Shown: one piece after another, positions 38,006-49,849 of the stretch
Layout: every line of letters starts with the position of its first letter
Numbering within the stretch: the stretch's first letter is position 1
NCBI GenBank assembly: GCA_036924085.1
Contig: JAVGWX010000004.1
Location: 37,363,793 to 37,427,792 of the forward strand
DNA from: Ariolimax columbianus
Lineage: Eukaryota > Mollusca > Gastropoda > Stylommatophora > Arionidae
Direction: 5' to 3'
DNA length: 64,000 nt
Translations under genes and position numbers: made by a program
The notes under the pieces: model-generated
Told to the model about the DNA's origin: nothing
The model's input: only the letters and a program-made list of their open reading frames with translations
Databases searched by the model: none

Positions 38006-38560
38006 TTCGGTGGACCTCTAAAAGCTATTTTTATCACGAAAAAGAAAAGATGATATCTACACCCCATTGTAGAAGAGACGCGATTTATCCAGTCAAGAGC
38101 ATGGCGCTCCGCTTACACAAAGCATGTATGTACTCTGTTAGAGAAGAGATACACGTTTGTTCAAAACAATTACTTCAATCTACATTTACAAAATGCAAAT
38201 AAAGAGAATGCTGCAGTCCTATTCTTTGGTCCACAATAAAGGGGTGCAGGATCCACACGCAGATAGTTACATCCACACTAGATACACCGACAACCTTGAG
38301 AAATCCCCAAATGAACAATGGCACAGCCCATTCCATTTTAATTGATGTTCAAGTTCTCATGAATTATTGACCTATCTGCCCACAATTCCCGGTATCAGAA
38401 CACATACCAACCGAATTTCTATCACTTTTGGCCAAGTGTTGTAAGAGGTGTCCTATTTTAAGAGCTAGCACTTCCCTAGCATAATTCAGTAACATATCGA
38501 TCAGAAAGGATACTTTCAAGCAATACTTATATGTGAGAATTGTACTTTCGGATGGAATAT
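38006..38560. other. No recognised feature
   Basis: No coding or RNA signal. Confidence 0.3.
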
Positions 38561-38589
38561 AGAACATCATTTGTGTTACATTTAAGAAT

Positions 38590-38880
38590 TCTAACCAACT
38601 GACTTCCTCGCAGTTCTCCATGGAAACGGACTTTCTTCATGGCAGCCTGGCTAACTAGGGGGGGGGGGGGGGGGGGGGAATCGAAGTGATTTCCCCCGCC
38701 CCCCCCCCCCCCCCCCCCCCCCGCAGTGAGCGACACGCAGACGAAATCAAGCATAGCAATCGCCTGGAGAACCTCGGTCCACCATCAGCACGCTTGGGAC
38801 GTGAAAAAAGCTACAGCAGCACACCACATAACGCCCTTATCAGGTTGCACATAAGCGTAACCTTACAAAGCATTCAACAG
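38590..38880 (-). repeat. Interspersed family D, copy 3, with paired poly-G/poly-C expansion
   Basis: Family D sequence on both sides (GGCAGCCTGGCTAACTAG and GCAGTGAGCGACACGCAG). Its GGGATCACGTCGATCCC-like middle is expanded to 21 G (38658-38678) and a 30-bp C tract (38693-38722, one G). Confidence 0.75.
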
Positions 38881-39480
38881 CAACAAATAAGCGGGTAGTT
38901 TCAAACTGTTTCACATTATTTAATTGTCGCACATTGTTCATGGAGCAAGAACGTTCACAAACACCAGCTTATTATCACACTGCCTTGTGCACACAATACA
39001 CCTTTCCAGTGTGAACAAAAGAACAGGCAATTGCACCATTATACATGTCATAAATGGGGACTGAAAAAGTGTATACATAGAGTTAGAAGCCCCATCATGT
39101 AAACAACTTGTCACAGAAACCCCCACTGCCAGAGCTCAAAAAGTGCTTTAACACATGCTCTCTGTATGAAGCTACCAACAAGGGTGGTGGCCCTATGCTC
39201 CGCGAGGAGTCAAATGTAGATGAAAAATAACTCCACGTGCAGCAGATTTAGGCGCAATGCATGCCGGATAACAAACGTAAGACTATTTCATCCAATTATA
39301 TCGAACTGGCAGAATTGCGTCTGCTGTCACGCAATGTCATTTCAATGTTCAAACAGTTCCTATAAATCATTTAATTTGTATTTAACGTATTTACAAATAA
39401 ATTAAACGTGTTTCAGTTGCAGATTACAAGCGCACACGTATTGCACACATGAAGCGTGCTCTTCGCTATATACAATATCA
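38881..39480. other. No recognised feature
   Basis: No coding or repeat signal that I can name. Confidence 0.3.
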
Positions 39481-39499
39481 CTGTACAGTGATATTTGGC

Positions 39500-39790
39500 G
39501 ACTTGCATAATAACATGTTCATGTCAGTTATACTGATGAAGGTGGACCTGGGTCCTCAAGGTAGCTGTGCTATGCTTGACTTCATCTGCGTGTCACTCAC
39601 TAGTTTGGGGATCACGTCAATCCCTTATCTCGTTAGCCAGACTGCCATGAAAACCGCCCGTTTCCAGGGAGTGCTACTATGAAGCCAAGGTGAGGGTCTC
39701 GGCCAGTATGTTTTGGCTGAACCTGACCAACATGTCTGGTCAGTATATTTTGCCTGACGAGACGTTAGTCTTCCTCACCGTTAAACCTGA
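39500..39790 (+). repeat. Interspersed family D, copy 4
   Basis: ACTGATGAAGGTGGACCTGG, GGGATCACGTCAATCCC, TCTCGTTAGCCAGACTGCC, CGTTTCCAGGGAGTGC, then two GTCAGTATRTTTTG-type tail units and GACGTTAGTCTTCCTCACC. Confidence 0.75.
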
Positions 39791-39984
39791 TAATAAACCA
39801 TTATAACATATGAATAAGTATGTTTAAGCATTGCGTGCCGCACTGGGGGGTTTTCATAGACGGTGCTAAGTCGACCAGCGTTTCGGGGGTTTGGCGGAGT
39901 GACGGCGTACACTACATGATAGTCAGTATTAGTGACTTGATAAGTGAAGAAACAAGGGCACATCTTCAACTAGTAAATGACAAA

Positions 39985-40445
39985 TAGCCAAATAGGGAGA
40001 AACTCCTAAACTAGTAAATTAGGTAGAGAAACAAGGGGAAATCTAAAGCTAGTAATTGACACGATAGGTAGAGAAACAAGGGGAAATCTAAAGCTAGTAA
40101 TTGACACGGTAGGTAGCGAAACAAGGGGAAATCTAAAGCTAGTAATTGACACGGTAGGTAGATAAACAAGGGGAGATCTAAAGCTAGTAATTGACACGAT
40201 AGGCAGCGAAATAGGGAGAAACTCATAAACCAGTAATTGACACAATAGGTAGAGAAACAAGGAAAAGCCCAAAGCTAGTCATTGACACGATATGTATATA
40301 AACTAAGGGGACACCTATAGCTAGTAAATGTCACAAAGTAACGAAATATGAGGAAACTCAAACCCAGTAAATGACACTAAATAGCGAAATATTGAATTAG
40401 GTGGACCCATAAACTAGTAAATAACACACTAAGTAGCGAAACGAT
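39985..40445. repeat. 45-bp minisatellite, ~10 copies
   Basis: Unit GAAACAAGGGGAAATCTAAA, GCTAGTAATTGACACGATAG, GTAGA; the outer units are diverged. Confidence 0.93.
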
Positions 40446-40990
40446 TGCACAGACAAGTATTTTCAGTACAGGTAAAACCTTCTGTTTCTGAATCGACGTG
40501 CTGTTTTCCCGGTAGACTCATATGCGATCAGTCTCACTCATATGCGATCAGTCTCTTTCAGCAAGTGTGTGTGAATGTTCTCATGATTCCCCTAGCTCAC
40601 TGGCTATACACACTCCTGCTTTATCGCCTCAGCTCTTCTTGCCCTGTAGACCCAGGTCTGATTACAAAATCATACAAAATGTGGACTGACGATTCATCGA
40701 CCAGTGTCAAACATGTGGTCACACTGAACTATCTCAAAGTGTCACGCCTACCTATAGCCAATGGTCCTACTTCATGTGCATTCCACGCCAGGATGTTAGC
40801 TCTTTCATTGCAGCAAACTCCATCAAATCTATTGGCACATCAGGAGTTATAGATGCGGATGTAAGGACCAAAATCGGAAAGGCAAGAACAGCATTCATGA
40901 CAACAAACAACTTAGGAGGTCCATACAAATCAAGCTGCACACAAAAGTTAGAATATTCAAAACCATCGTCAATTTGGTGCTGTTGTTGGT
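40446..40990. other. Unassigned
   Basis: An open frame of 135 codons (40445-40852) lies here but shows no family motif and starts inside the preceding minisatellite; not called. Confidence 0.3.
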
Positions 40991-41304
40991 TTTCATTCCA
41001 TTTGTGCCGTTGAGCGTCGTGGGGAGCTTACGTCGTCTATCCTGCGCCAAGTGCGTTGCGTCGGTCAATGTGAGTCTGTGTCGCTGCACAAGCACTCTAA
41101 TGTCATCTATCCACCTGCCTCGCGGCCGCCCCCTTGCCCTACAGCCAGATCTACCTGCGCTTTAAGCCATCAGTGTAAGTTGATGAGGGTGCATTCTCAT
41201 GAGATGACCAAACCAACTTATTTTCTGCCCGGAAATGTATTTGGCACAAGACGTAGTGCCGACCATACTTCGAATGTCGTCATTCCGCATTGTCTCTCCT
41301 GGTG
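40991..41304 (-). pseudogene. RTE-like LINE C-terminal relic (copy 2)
   Basis: Minus strand: KISWFGHLMRMHPHQLTL-like, RARGRPRGRWIDDIRVLVQR, TLTDATHLAQDRR. Better preserved than the copy at 201-514 and with the same end points. Confidence 0.7.
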
Positions 41305-41500
41305 CTGCTGTATGGGTCCGAAACATGGAAAACGATATAACAAATACATCAGTACTTAGTAAACAGATACCTACGTGAGGAATGAAGACCTACGGGAAAA
41401 GAGCAAACAACATTACAACAGTCCCTGATTCAACAAATGAAGCGAAGAGAATGGGGCTAATGTGACATACGCTACGGACCGCACCGTCCAGCAGTCAGAC
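41305..41500 (+). pseudogene. LINE relic, 5' part (interrupted)
   Basis: VLLYGSETWKT, then KDLWKKT-like and IKRRxWGW-like segments of an RTE-like C-terminus. The sequence breaks off near 41500 at a family C repeat and resumes near 41800. Confidence 0.6.
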
Positions 41501-41504
41501 AGGT

Positions 41505-41805
41505 TCAAGTCAGGGCAAGCGAACCATAGCTGCCAAGACGCTTCTTCACCTCCACGTGGTGATCCTGGATAACAGGCTGCAGCAGGGCAGACTGGCTAGG
41601 GAGAAGGGTTCGAAAAGGGAATGCTAACCCGGTACTCAAAAAATGATTGCTGAAGTCGGATGTGTTGGAACGAAAGTTGCAAATATCGCAGCCAAGCTGT
41701 AAACTACTACACAACGCATTCCGTTCTCTGGAATACATTCTGCTACTTAAGCCCTTTCAGGGTTTGGTAGCTGGAGATTGAGAACAAACGAACGAAGAAG
41801 AAGAA
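41505..41805 (-). repeat. Interspersed family C, copy 6, inserted in a LINE relic
   Basis: Full-length minus-strand copy from CGTTTGTTCTCAATCTCC to CGCTTGCCCTGAC, with the shared core CAGTCTGCCCTGC...TATCCAGGATCACCACGTGG. Confidence 0.75.
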
Positions 41806-41965
41806 TCCTCAAAAGAAGAGAAATATAGGTTGACGAAAAAAATACAAGGAGAAGAGAATGTGAGAGAGAAAGAACTAAAGATTACACCTGGAGAGTGGCA
41901 GAAAGAGCAGCACAGAACTGTTTATGCTAGCGAGATGTTATCAATGTCCCATGCACCGAATGGAG
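41806..41965 (+). pseudogene. LINE relic, 3' part (after the insertion)
   Basis: Continues the 41305-41500 relic with ITPGEWQKEQH and a terminal VINVPCTEWSDGL that resembles the ...LCSxxSDG ends of RTE-like proteins. Confidence 0.5.
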
Positions 41966-42000
41966 CGACGGGCTTTGATTGATTGATTTGGACAAAACCA

Positions 42001-42330
42001 CAGTATGATAAGGATAGTAGGTTGACACAAGACTCCGAAGGTTTGAGACATCTATGTCCAGTGAGGTATTAACCACGAAAAATGTGAAAGAATCATCGCC
42101 ACCGATCGCACAGAATGGGACAGCACTGTTGCGGAGGGTGTACAGAGCCAGGACACGTCAAGAATAAATGAAGCTATTCAGATACGATCGCTCCGCAAGT
42201 CTGCCCACAGCAACCCTTCTTCAACCCCGGTAGAAGGATGTGTCTTATTTCCATGTACTAAGTGCAACAGACAGTTCAAGACTCAGATTGGCTTATTTAA
42301 CCATTTTCGAACTCATAAGTATAGTGAATG
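42001..42330 (+). pseudogene. LINE C-terminal relic ending in a C2H2 finger
   Basis: DRTEWDSTVAEGVQ, a basic helix (INEAIQIRSLRKSAH), then CTKCNRQFKTQIGLFNHFRT plus His, a canonical C-x2-C-x12-H-x3-H finger with the QIGL signature of LINE C-terminal fingers. Confidence 0.65.
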
Positions 42331-42519
42331 CTGACAAGGTGGTCCTCATCGATTACGGCGGACGAACAAAATTCACTCATGACACATCCTTTGAACTTCC
42401 CCAAGAATGGCCTGCCAATCAAACACCAAGGCAGCTCTAGTTCAAGAGGTTTCTCGTATAACCTTCATCACATCAAAAAAGGTCACTGGCTCATATATGA
42501 ATGTGCCATACACATACAA

Positions 42520-42655
42520 CTGCGGTAGACATATGACTGTGCGGTAGACATATGACTGTGCGCTAGAAAGATGACTGTGCGGTAGACATATGACTGTGCG
42601 CTAGAAAGATGACTGTGCGGTAAACATATGACTGTGCGCTAGAAAGGTGACTGCG
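42520..42655. repeat. ~19/38-bp repeat
   Basis: Alternating ATGACTGTGCGGTAGACAT and ATGACTGTGCGCTAGAAAG units. Confidence 0.85.
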
Positions 42656-43325
42656 CAGCTTACCTAATCGAGACATACAAGAACTGGAAGTTTTATTTGC
42701 TTCCCAAATTGGTACCCCGAAATAATTTAACGTTGAGTTAGACTAGATTAGGGTGGCGCTTTACGACCTCTCGGTGATGGGCGTCCGGGTGTCTGGGCCG
42801 AAGTAGAATAAAAGTTGCTACCTTCATAAAACATTAACCAGGTCTGGGCTCACTAATTGAGCATTTCCATCATGTTCTGGCGGAATATTAGACGTAAGAT
42901 AAGACACTGACAGTCGGCAACAGACTGTAAGGGTCACACAATTGAAGAATGACAGACACAATAGAAATAAGAGCTATATGAAATGCGCGAGTGGTACCAA
43001 AGTTATAGGTCCACTTCCATGCACAAAGTAACATGGACGACTTTGCTTTGGCCTAGCAGCATTATCACGTAAGAGCATTGCTATAGACCTGTCATTGACA
43101 TGCTCGGATACAGGCTTCCTGCTGGGGATTAGAGGGATTGTTGTAACGTTGAATATATGTTTCAGTAAAGGAGCTAAAAGATTAATCGGCACTGTATGAA
43201 CCAAGATGGCGCTACAACAGGGAGGGATGTTAGCTACAAGAGCTCATAGCTGAAGGAAGCTGATAAGAAGAAGAAGAAGAATAAATCAATCTGACGAGCT
43301 GATGTTCGATCTTACTCGTGATGAG
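42656..43325. other. No recognised feature
   Basis: No coding or RNA signal; a short (GAA)n at about 43266-43281. Confidence 0.3.
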
Positions 43326-43910
43326 TTGAGCTAACTCTGGACTTTTCTTTAACAGCGGGTTACAGTGGCTCTTCTTACATACAGAGGTGTACTTGAGAAG
43401 GTGAAATAGGGTCATCTTGGCTGTAATGTAATACGAGGCTCCTTGGTTGGCCCCTCGGTACGCTCATGATTATATTGATGATGTCTTTGTAGTCAAGAGG
43501 TTAAGGCACTCGCCTCTCACATCGATGAACGGAAACGGTCGGCGATCGAATCCTGCAAGTATCAAAAGCCCTGTAGTCTCACTAGAGGTAAGACCAGAGT
43601 GTCTGCATACTGAGTTACCTCCAGTCGTCTCGACCAATAGTCTTGCCACTGATCCAAGGTAACCCAGGTCAAGATTGGGATTGATGACCAGCACATATTC
43701 TTCCTCACTATAATCCTCATACAGCGCACATCACAATATTAAGACAAAACTGTCTGATGTTGTGGCCATCATAGCTTGTGATGAGTAATAATTATTACAC
43801 AAAATTGTTATAGGGATTATAGTGTTGATCCCTGCCTCGTTGTCCAGACTGATGTGATCAGACTGTTTCCAGAAGCAAGAATGATCCTGATAGATAACAG
43901 AAGCAGGCAA
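43326..43910 (+). repeat. Interspersed family D', copy 3, split by SINE E
   Basis: GCGGGTTACAGTGGCTCTTC to GCTCATGATTATA on the left, and GATTATAGTGTTGATCCCTG, CGTTGTCCAGACTGATGTG and GTTTCCAGAAGC on the right. It matches 58400-58590, with 347 bp inserted. Confidence 0.65.
43475..43814 (+). mobile_element. SINE E, copy 1, with target-site duplication
   Basis: tRNA-like head (TAGTCAAGAGGTTAAGGCAC, then GGCGATCGAATCCTGC as a B-box relative), body with CCAGTCGTCTCGACCAATAG and GTCTTGCCACTG. GATTATA flanks it at 43468-43474 and 43815-43821. A relative lies at 59390-59690. Confidence 0.7.
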
Positions 43911-43939
43911 GAAGAAGTCTTAATCTAATCGAAAAAAAT

Positions 43940-44315
43940 CTGACAAGGCGTGTGTCAATGTGAAAAACCATGGAACCAAACTATCAGAATAAACGTGTGA
44001 AGTTATCTCGTTGATAGAAAAATCTGACCTTTGCTGAACAAGGCGTGTGTCAATGTGAAAAACCATGGAACCAAACTCATCAGAATAAACGTGTGAAGTT
44101 ATCTCGTTGATAAAAAAAAATCTGACCTTCGCTGAACAAGGCGTGTGTCAATGTGAAAAACCATGGAACCACTCATCAGAATAAAAGTGTGAAGTTATCT
44201 CGTTGATAAAAAAAATCTGACCTTTGCTGAACAAAGCGTGTGTCAATGTGAAAAACCATGGAACCAAACTCATCAGAATAAACGTGTGAAGTTATCTCGT
44301 CGATAAAAATCTATA
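43940..44315. repeat. 95-98-bp minisatellite, 4 copies
   Basis: TGTGTCAATG recurs at 43951, 44046, 44144 and 44239. Units differ mainly in the length of an A run before TCTGACCTT. Confidence 0.93.
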
Positions 44316-45040
44316 TAACTCAACGCAATGGTGATCGGCAGTTCCTATTTCTACATTGGCCGACTCCAAATTACCTTGTCTGGCGCTGTCATTAATGAAG
44401 GCCTGGCTCTAAATTGAAAACAAACCAGGACCGGAAAATAAGCTCGGACGTGTGTACTTGTCACATGCGTGAAAACGTAAAGTTTTGATAGGCCAACTTA
44501 CATTCTGGTCTCGGTGAGACGATGTTAAACCGTCCAGCATCATCTATGTGTGTCGTCTTCTGTTGATTTGATAAGTAAAAACTTTTTCAGTGTCTGTATT
44601 GTGTTTCAACCTTCAACTTATTAACTTTCCATAATAGTGCGGCTTGATACCACTGCGCGCTTATAACTCGAGCTTCTGGGCACGAGCAAGATCTTGTGGA
44701 AGCTGAATAGATGACAAAAGAGGTATTCTTCAACGACACTGGCTTACAACGACCGGCGCAACGGCTTGGTCAAAGAACGACGACCCGAGCTTCCTACAAC
44801 GCTTACTCACACAAGTGAGTGAATAACTGAACTGAATTTATTATTTTCATTAAACCATAACTACAATGTTCATTCCCGTTACTGTGGGAAGAAAGATTTA
44901 TAGAACGGGGAATCAATGCCGCTAATCTATTCAGTCGACGTTAAGTGCGCAAGTTAGGTTTTTTCTTTAATGTTGACTCCAGATAGAAAAAAAAATCATA
45001 TGATTTACTGAGGTTCTGAACCCGTGGCAACTTGGCCAAG
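44316..45040. other. No recognised feature
   Basis: No exon or RNA signal. Confidence 0.3.
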
Positions 45041-45041
45041 A

Positions 45042-45782
45042 GACAGGTAACTAAACAGTTCAGAGTCGCTCTTGTTCCCTTCTTATATATGTGTCAAGAG
45101 ACTGGTAACTAAACAGTTTAGAGTCGCTCTTGTTCACTTCTTATATATGTGTCAAGAGACTGGTAACTAAACAGTTCAGACTCGCTCTTGTTCCCTTCTT
45201 ATATATGTGTCAAGAGACTGGTAACTAAACAGTTCAGAGTCGCTCTTGTTCCCTTCTTATATATGTGTCAAGAGACTGGTAACTAAACAGTTCAGACTCG
45301 CTCTTGTTCACTTCTTATATATGTGTCAAGAGACTGGTAACTAAACAGTTCAGACTCGCTCTTGTTCACTTCTTATATATGTGTCAAGAGACTGGTAACT
45401 AAACAGTTCAGACTCGCTCTTGTTCACTTCTTATATATGTGTCAAGAGACTGGTAACTAAACAGTTCAGACTCGCTCTTGTTCACTTCTTATATATGTGT
45501 CAAGAGACTGGTAACTAAACAGTTCAGACTCGCTCTTGTTCCCTTCTTATATATGTGTCAAGAGACTGGTAACTAAACAGTTCAGACTCGCTCTTGTTCA
45601 CTTCTTATATATGTGTCAAGAGACTGGTAACTAAACAGTTCAGAGTCGCTCTTGTTCACTTCTTATATATGTGTCAAGAGACTGGTAACTAAACAGTTCA
45701 GAGTCGCTCTTGTTCACTTCTTATATATGTGTCAAGAAACTGGTAACTAAACAGTTCAGAGTCGCTCTTGTTCACTTCTCAT
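45042..45782. repeat. 58-bp minisatellite, ~13 copies
   Basis: Unit GTAACTAAACAGTTCAGAGT, CGCTCTTGTTCACTTCTTAT, ATATGTGTCAAGAGACTG. Copies differ at a few sites only (GAGTCG/GACTCG, TTCACT/TTCCCT), so the array is young. Confidence 0.97.
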
Positions 45783-46660
45783 TTATGCACAAATTAAGTT
45801 CATTGTTGGATGTAAGTAACAGCATTTATTTGTGCATGAGGCTCAGCAACGGATTTGCATTTGTCATTTTCGTTGTTAATTTTGATTCTTAACATTCCTT
45901 CAGTAAAACACAATCTTTGGTAGTTATGGCTGTTGGTGGTTCGAGTGGGGAGGGGCACCTGAGAGGACGGAGCGGAAGTATGTACAACCAGTGGGAAACA
46001 GTAGCTCTTAACCATTTTTGGATGGATGCTGACCACCAACATGAGATAAATATTGACTTCCAAACACAAAACTAAAAGAACATAAATTAGAATGATCAAG
46101 TGGTATGCATACTCTTTATGTATATATACTCGTAGAAACATAGAAGATGAACAGACAGTAGGAGAGTTGAGCTGAGGTCTTTAAAATGTGGATACAGAAG
46201 AATAGGGTCAATTTCGTAGAGGGAAAGGAAAATAATGAAATCTTTGAGAAATTATTAATACAAAAAGGAAATAACGTAGGACGCCAAAGTCACAGTTAAG
46301 ATATTGTGGACATATCAAACGACATTAACGTAACTTCCAACATTATTTTATTGATTGAAGTAAAGGGCCAGCACTGCATGTGACGTCACTAACCAGCTTT
46401 CATGAAAACATAACTCCAGTCATTAGCAATGTGGTTTTATAGTAATGGTTTTTATATGATGAGGTTGCCAACCCCATACACAACCTTCTGAAGTCGTCTC
46501 GAACGACATTGAAAGAGAAAAAAACAGTGGCCATAATGTTGTTTGCTTCGGAGCCACTCAGACATAACGCCATACTGAAAACCTATCAGATTAGGCCACC
46601 AAAGTAAGAGACAAGATGCTGAGACGGACTGAAACTGAACTGATGACCTGGTATCAATAT
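45783..46660. other. No recognised feature
   Basis: A 113-codon open frame (45800-46141, minus) shows no family motif; not called. Confidence 0.3.
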
Positions 46661-46662
46661 GT

Positions 46663-47005
46663 TGAGCAGCGCATGAGCTGCAGTGATCAGCGACCCCATA
46701 GCTGACAGCTAGCGTCGGGCCAGCGGAACTAGAGCTATCAAGACCCTTCTTCACCTCCACGAGGTGATCCTGGATAACATGCTGTAACTGAGCAGACTGC
46801 TAAGTAGAAGGGATTGAAGATGGAAGGCAACCCGGTACTACAAAATGCCTGCTGAAGTCGGATGTGTCGGACCGAAAGATGCAAATATCGCAGTCAAGCT
46901 GTAAGCTAGCGACATAACGTATTCTGTTCACCGGACAACACCCTGCTACTTCCAAAGACTTTTCAGGGCTTGGTAGCGGGAGATTGAGAACGAACGAAGA
47001 AGACA
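46663..47005 (-). repeat. Interspersed family C, copy 7
   Basis: Minus-strand copy from TTCGTTCGTTCTCAATCTCC to the GGGGTCGCTGATCACTGCAG end, including GTTATCCAGGATCACCTCGT. Confidence 0.75.
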
Positions 47006-48220
47006 AGAAAAACTGAGAACCTCAGGGTTTGCTTTGAGTGCAGTAATGTCAATTTTGAACTAAACAGACTAATTCAGCTTCTGGTCTGTTTATTTTGCAC
47101 ACAACGTGAATGTATCTAGCTACTCTCCCTGTTAAAATGAGAAGCTTAAATGCTGGTATAGTGAACAGGTAACCTACGAATGAACATCCTATAGAAAACA
47201 GCTCATTTTCTAAATGCATAACAGAGTAAGCGGTGCTGCCGTTTGTTTCCTATCACTGTCAGCGTTTACAAACAGAAGAGGATGTGCGTGTCTGTGGAAC
47301 AGTTCTGTGGCCATCGAGAAAAAACACGACACGAACCTCATCTCCAGCAACAAGGTACGCAACCAAAACGAACACGCGTAAAACTGGTCACATGTTTCTG
47401 TTCGCTTTAACGTATGCCTGCGTTTCTAGTAGCCAGCCATATATTCCGTTCTTCCCTGAAGTGGATAAAATAACAATACATACACACGCGCACCCCCCCC
47501 CCCCCCGGGCACAAACACACACACAAATCATGTTTGATAATGGATTATGTCAAGGTAACCCCATAAATCACACTGCCGTCGTGATTGCTGTGCTTGATAC
47601 TTATTTTAATAAGTCTCAGCTGTTTTTGCAAGGTGGTATGACCAATTCCCTTCTTCTCTGACTGGCTATTTCTAAAATAAGATAAACTATTTACAGATGG
47701 GTAGACTGGAGCGTTTCAAAACTTGAGATTGAAGTAAGTTTTAACCTCGTTGCTCCAACCCTCGAGCCGATTTAGTTGTTAAAACGCTAGAGGACTGATT
47801 CATGCACATGGTGAACGTGATATTGAAGCAACTAGAAGTCAATGTTGTTGGGGATGAAGTGCCAGTTATTATATTATTCTAAATGTTTTCACAAATATTT
47901 TAATATTTTAGTTTGGGTAACCAGTTCCCTTCCTCGTCGGCTTCCCATCCCTAACTTCTATCCAAGTACTCATCTTCGGTTGGGTAGACTGAATGGTGAC
48001 GGGACCGGAAACCAAGTACCATTGTCGCGAGAAGCAACGAATGCACGATAATGGCGGCCAGTAAGCGCGTCCATTGGTGTGACAGCCCGACTTTGTCTTC
48101 CGACGTTCGATTATTCTCGGTTATTTGTATGCCTAACTTCTGATACTGCTGTTGTTGTTGTTACCACTACTTACTACCACTACCTACTTCCTGCTGCCGC
48201 CGCCGCCACTACCACCACTA
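47006..48220. other. No gene recognised
   Basis: 14 C at 47493-47506. A 142-codon open frame crossing that run (47233-47661) has no recognisable domain. Confidence 0.3.
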
Positions 48221-48470
48221 CTTTTCTTCTTTGGCGCTGGTCCTGGAAAGAACAATGTGTCGCAGTTTACAGTTATACTGCGATATCTGCGCATTTCGGC
48301 CCGACACATCCGAGTTCAGCACGGCAGTTTCCTTTCCATTTTCGATCCTTTATCTCCTAATCAGACTGCACGGTTGCAGTCTACTTCCAGGGCCGCCACT
48401 TGCAAGGTGGAGTAGATGAAAGCAGCCAGCTATAAGTGTCTGCTGTATGTTCGACCCCTGATGCCTAACT
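48221..48470 (+). repeat. Interspersed family C, copy 8
   Basis: GCAGTTTACAGTTATACTGC, GCCCGACACATCCGAGTTCAGC, AATCAGACTGCACGGTTGC, ACTTCCAGGGCCGCCAC, GAAAGCAGCCAGCTATAAG. Confidence 0.75.
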
Positions 48471-48814
48471 TGAAGTCTGAACTACTTTCTATTTTTCAAG
48501 GAACGAATGCAGCAACTGTCAAATAGTGTTACACCGACCCGGTGACGTAGCACACCTGTTACCGAATATTACTGGTTTAACCCCCGCACGAGAGCGGGTT
48601 TGCCGAGCAGTTAGCATTCTGATCTCTTGACCTAGGTGTGCACACGTTCAAACCCTCGACAAGGCATTTGTTTTGACTTTTTTTTTTCTCTCAATGGAGG
48701 TAACATAAAAACCTAGCTCCTACACTGCGAAACGACTGTATGGGCAAGCTGACCTCAATGCTCAACCCCATAAACCAACTTTGGACCTCAGCAATTGGAA
48801 TAAATACAACAATG

Positions 48815-49080
48815 ATAGTTTAGTGTAGCTGTAGAGAACTCGCTTTTCAAGGAAAAGGTACGGGGTTCAACTCCTCCTGCCGACAAGCTTCAGTCGACAA
48901 AGCTGTAAAGGGAATTTATTTGTAAATGGGAAGATGACATACGTTTATGGAAATAAAGGCAGCGAGGAAGGAAACTGGCCACATCCACGTCGTACAAGCT
49001 ATGACTTAGTACAATGAAGTCTCTAACACTTCATCCCAGACGACAGAGGCTGTTCTAGAACTTATTTTTGTTAAATGTTG
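48815..49080 (+). mobile_element. SINE F, copy 1
   Basis: tRNA-like head with AGAGAACTCGCTTTTCAAGG and B box GGTTCAACTCC, then a body with TAAAGGCAGCGAGGAAGG and TCTCTAACACTTCATCCC. Shares structure with 54493-54745. Confidence 0.65.
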
Positions 49081-49299
49081 TTAAAACCCCGGAACCACGA
49101 CCGAATGAATAGGAAATGTATTCTTAGTGAAGCACGTGTTAAGCTAACCAGTCTGGCGACTGGTGCTGATGTCGTCTGATCATGTCACGTCATTGTCATC
49201 TGTTAGTCAGTCCGGGACTGGTGCTGAACTCTTCTGATCATGTCATGTCACTGTCCTCTGTTAGTCAGTTCGGAGACTATTGTCGAAGTCGTGTGATCA

Positions 49300-49690
49300 T
49301 GTCACGCTACTGTCCTGTTCCCACCATATCTCTGCAACTCAGTATAAGTCTCTACCCTAATTTTCTTGTAAGCCTGTGTGATATAACTGTTACTTGTGTG
49401 TCGTCGTCTTCTTCTTTCCACATACACATTGCCTTCTAGTATATTCAATAGTAAGGATTCATGCCTCATGTGATGACCACGCCAAGACAATCTACCTTTT
49501 TGTATACTTGTCATTAGGTGCCCTTGTATCTTTGAGCACTTGTTCATTTTACACATCTTTCTATCCCGCTCACTCTTAGCATCCTACGATAGCACCACAT
49601 CTCAAAAGCTGCTAATGTCTGTTCATCCTTGTTGTTTAGAGTCCATGTTTCAGAGCAATACAACGCTACGGACCAGATATGCGTAGTGAT
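49300..49690 (-). pseudogene. RTE-like LINE C-terminal relic
   Basis: SETWTLNNKDEQTLAAFEMW and CYRRMLRVSGIER (the SETWT and RRxLRxSW-type motifs), then a decayed WRGHHMRHESLLLNILEG-like segment and an RRRRRHTSN-like remnant of GxxRRRW. Confidence 0.75.
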
Positions 49691-49849
49691 ATTCTGTTCC
49701 GAGGCTAAATATTGATGTTTTTTGTTTGTACAAGTTTTTCCACAGACAGACACCACTCCAGTACGGCACAGCTTTACAGCACAGACACCATACCAGTACG
49801 GCACAGACACCAATGAGATACAGCAGGACGGGGCAGAATAGCAATTAAT

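Noticed and set aside
45800..46141. 113-codon frame
   Set aside because: No recognisable domain, no splice partners, AT-rich composition like its surroundings.
48600..48680. tRNA-like stretch (GAGCAGTTAGCATTCTGATC...GTTCAAACCC)
   Set aside because: Has box-like motifs but no second copy or defined body; too weak to call a gene or a SINE.
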